Shown here: positions 12,391 to 13,304 of the stretch, one piece after another
How positions within the stretch are numbered: the first letter of the stretch is position 1
Layout: the number at the start of each line of letters is the position of its first letter
Source: a bacterium
Lineage (GTDB): Bacteria > Bacillota_I > Bacilli_A > RF39 > UBA660
NCBI GenBank assembly: GCA_014845975.1
Contig: RKAN01000049.1
Span: forward strand, 1 to 13,304
Direction: 5' to 3'
DNA length: 13,304 nt
Notes under the pieces: model-generated
Seen by the model: only the letters and a program-made list of their open reading frames with translations
What the model was told of the DNA's origin: nothing
Databases searched by the model: none
Translations under genes and position numbers: made by a program

Positions 12391-13251
12391 ATGAAATATG
12401 ATAAAAATGAAGAGAAAGAAAAATTAGAACAAGTAAATGAAGAATTAGTAAAGTTTATGAGAGATTATCCAAAAGATAAACTTTCATTTACTGCTATAGG
12501 TAATTCAATAAGTGATGGATTTTCAATGTCAGAACCAGGTAAATTATTGTTAGATAGAAATTTAGGATTAATTGACTTTGGAAAAAGTAAGGGATTAGAT
12601 GTTCAAACATATCAATTATCAAGAAGTGAAAATAATAATGCGTTAGCAGTATCTAACTGGATTATACAAAATTGTTGTGAAAAAGATTCCTATAATTGGA
12701 ATATTGTTGATTATAAACGAGCTATAGAAAATGGAAAACCACTTTTATCTGAAGAAGAAATTAATAAATTCTTTGCAGGTGGATCTGATAAAAAAATACA
12801 AGACATTATATTTGATACAAATAAAGCAAATGCTAATATAGTAATTTTAAATTTAGGTACAGGTTCATTTTTGGATGTTGTAACTAGACATGGATCTTTA
12901 TCTATTCCAAATATTTTTGGTTCAGTTGATAGAGATATATATGGCATAAATGCTCTACTTGAATTGATACAGAATAATAATAGAAATAATAATTCAAGTA
13001 CTCAAATATATTTATGTGGTGCACCAAGAATAATGAATACTGTTATTACAGATATATTTATGAATCCTAAAATAAAAAAAGTAGGTAAAGAATTTGCTAA
13101 TGTTACATATGTTCCTTCATTTCCTAGGCAAGCGTTTTATAAAACACCAAGTGGAAGTATAATTCTTGATCCACATTATAATCAAGCAGAATATTATCAT
13201 TTTTTAGCAGAAATTGTACGCCAAGGCAAAGGTATTCTGAACGATTTTTAA
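12391..13251 (+). CDS. SGNH/GDSL hydrolase-like protein, unusual motifs
   Basis: The 286-residue product has no signal peptide and starts with a charged helix (residues 4-27). Three blocks resemble the SGNH/GDSL hydrolase layout: FTAIGNSISDG (34-43; candidate nucleophile Ser39, with Asn in place of the Asp of GDS), ILNLGTGSF (152-160, position of block III but lacking the usual Asn) and LDPHYN (Asp260, His262; position of the DxxH catalytic pair but one residue tighter). IYLCGAPR near 208 fits the strand before the last block. The family normally cleaves esters of lipids, sugars or peptidoglycan, but these substitutions make activity uncertain. ATG 12391 follows GAGGTG by 6 bases; the GTG or ATG starts further upstream have no binding site. 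Nothing else is seen in 13252-13304. Confidence 0.55.
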   Translation: MKYDKNEEKEKLEQVNEELVKFMRDYPKDKLSFTAIGNSISDGFSMSEPGKLLLDRNLGLIDFGKSKGLDVQTYQLSRSENNNALAVSNWIIQNCCEKDSYNWNIVDYKRAIENGKPLLSEEEINKFFAGGSDKKIQDIIFDTNKANANIVILNLGTGSFLDVVTRHGSLSIPNIFGSVDRDIYGINALLELIQNNNRNNNSSTQIYLCGAPRIMNTVITDIFMNPKIKKVGKEFANVTYVPSFPRQAFYKTPSGSIILDPHYNQAEYYHFLAEIVRQGKGILNDF

Positions 13252-13304
13252 TCTGAATTGTTTTATATATTAGAAATGTCAAATTAAAGTAAATTTATCA
13301 TGTT

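Noticed and set aside
12711..12947. Minus-strand open frame opposite the SGNH-like gene
   Set aside because: No ribosome binding site or protein features; overlaps a better supported gene.
1..13304. Use of TGA as tryptophan (Mollicutes code)
   Set aside because: TGA is rare as a stop here, but Trp is consistently TGG and no conserved gene has an in-frame TGA; reading through the TGA in the transposase still leads to a nearby stop.

Overview
The window is strongly AT-rich DNA from a low-GC Gram-positive bacterium (Bacillota, Bacilli or Erysipelotrichia/RF39-like by general feel). The evidence is the rpsU-yqeY pair, adjacent ftsA-ftsZ, AGGAGG-type ribosome binding sites, dense intrinsic terminators and TTGAAA/TATAAT promoters. 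Tryptophan is written TGG throughout and the core genes have no in-frame TGA, so the standard bacterial code is assumed. FtsA, FtsZ and a polysaccharide deacetylase argue for a walled cell. The species cannot be named from this window.

Bases 1-1050 hold the end of a bacteriocin-type export operon. It contains the C-terminal part of an ABC exporter, a small gene with an apparent one-base frameshift, two very short precursor peptides with matching double-glycine leaders (583-714 and 727-879), and a small hydrophobic protein whose start overlaps the stop of the second peptide (873-1022, possible immunity protein). A strong terminator closes the operon. Together they look like a two-peptide (class IIb-like) bacteriocin locus. 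It is the most exciting system in the window, and its genes are short enough to be missed by gene callers.

Bases 1051-4214 are a core block: rpsU with a near-consensus promoter, yqeY, then ftsA and ftsZ 12 bp apart. Bases 4215-4446 are non-coding and hold what looks like a decayed reading frame. Bases 4449-6940 carry recD2 and a 50-residue membrane-anchored small protein. Bases 6941-7139 hold two hairpins and no gene. Bases 7140-9320 hold a membrane-anchored polysaccharide deacetylase and, convergent to it across a shared terminator, a pgsA-type phosphatidyltransferase.

From about 9320 the region becomes accessory. There is an orphan promoter-hairpin unit, a tRNA-Thr(GGT), two hairpins (the second a terminator), and a protein made of two nucleoside 2-deoxyribosyltransferase-like halves, of which only the second keeps the expected catalytic Glu. 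An IS1202-group (ISNCY-like) insertion sequence follows. Its transposase is broken by an exact 10-bp tandem duplication at the first catalytic Asp. The last gene encodes an SGNH/GDSL-like cytosolic protein with non-canonical motif residues. The insertion sequence sits between the deoxyribosyltransferase-like and SGNH-like genes, which were probably neighbours before it arrived.
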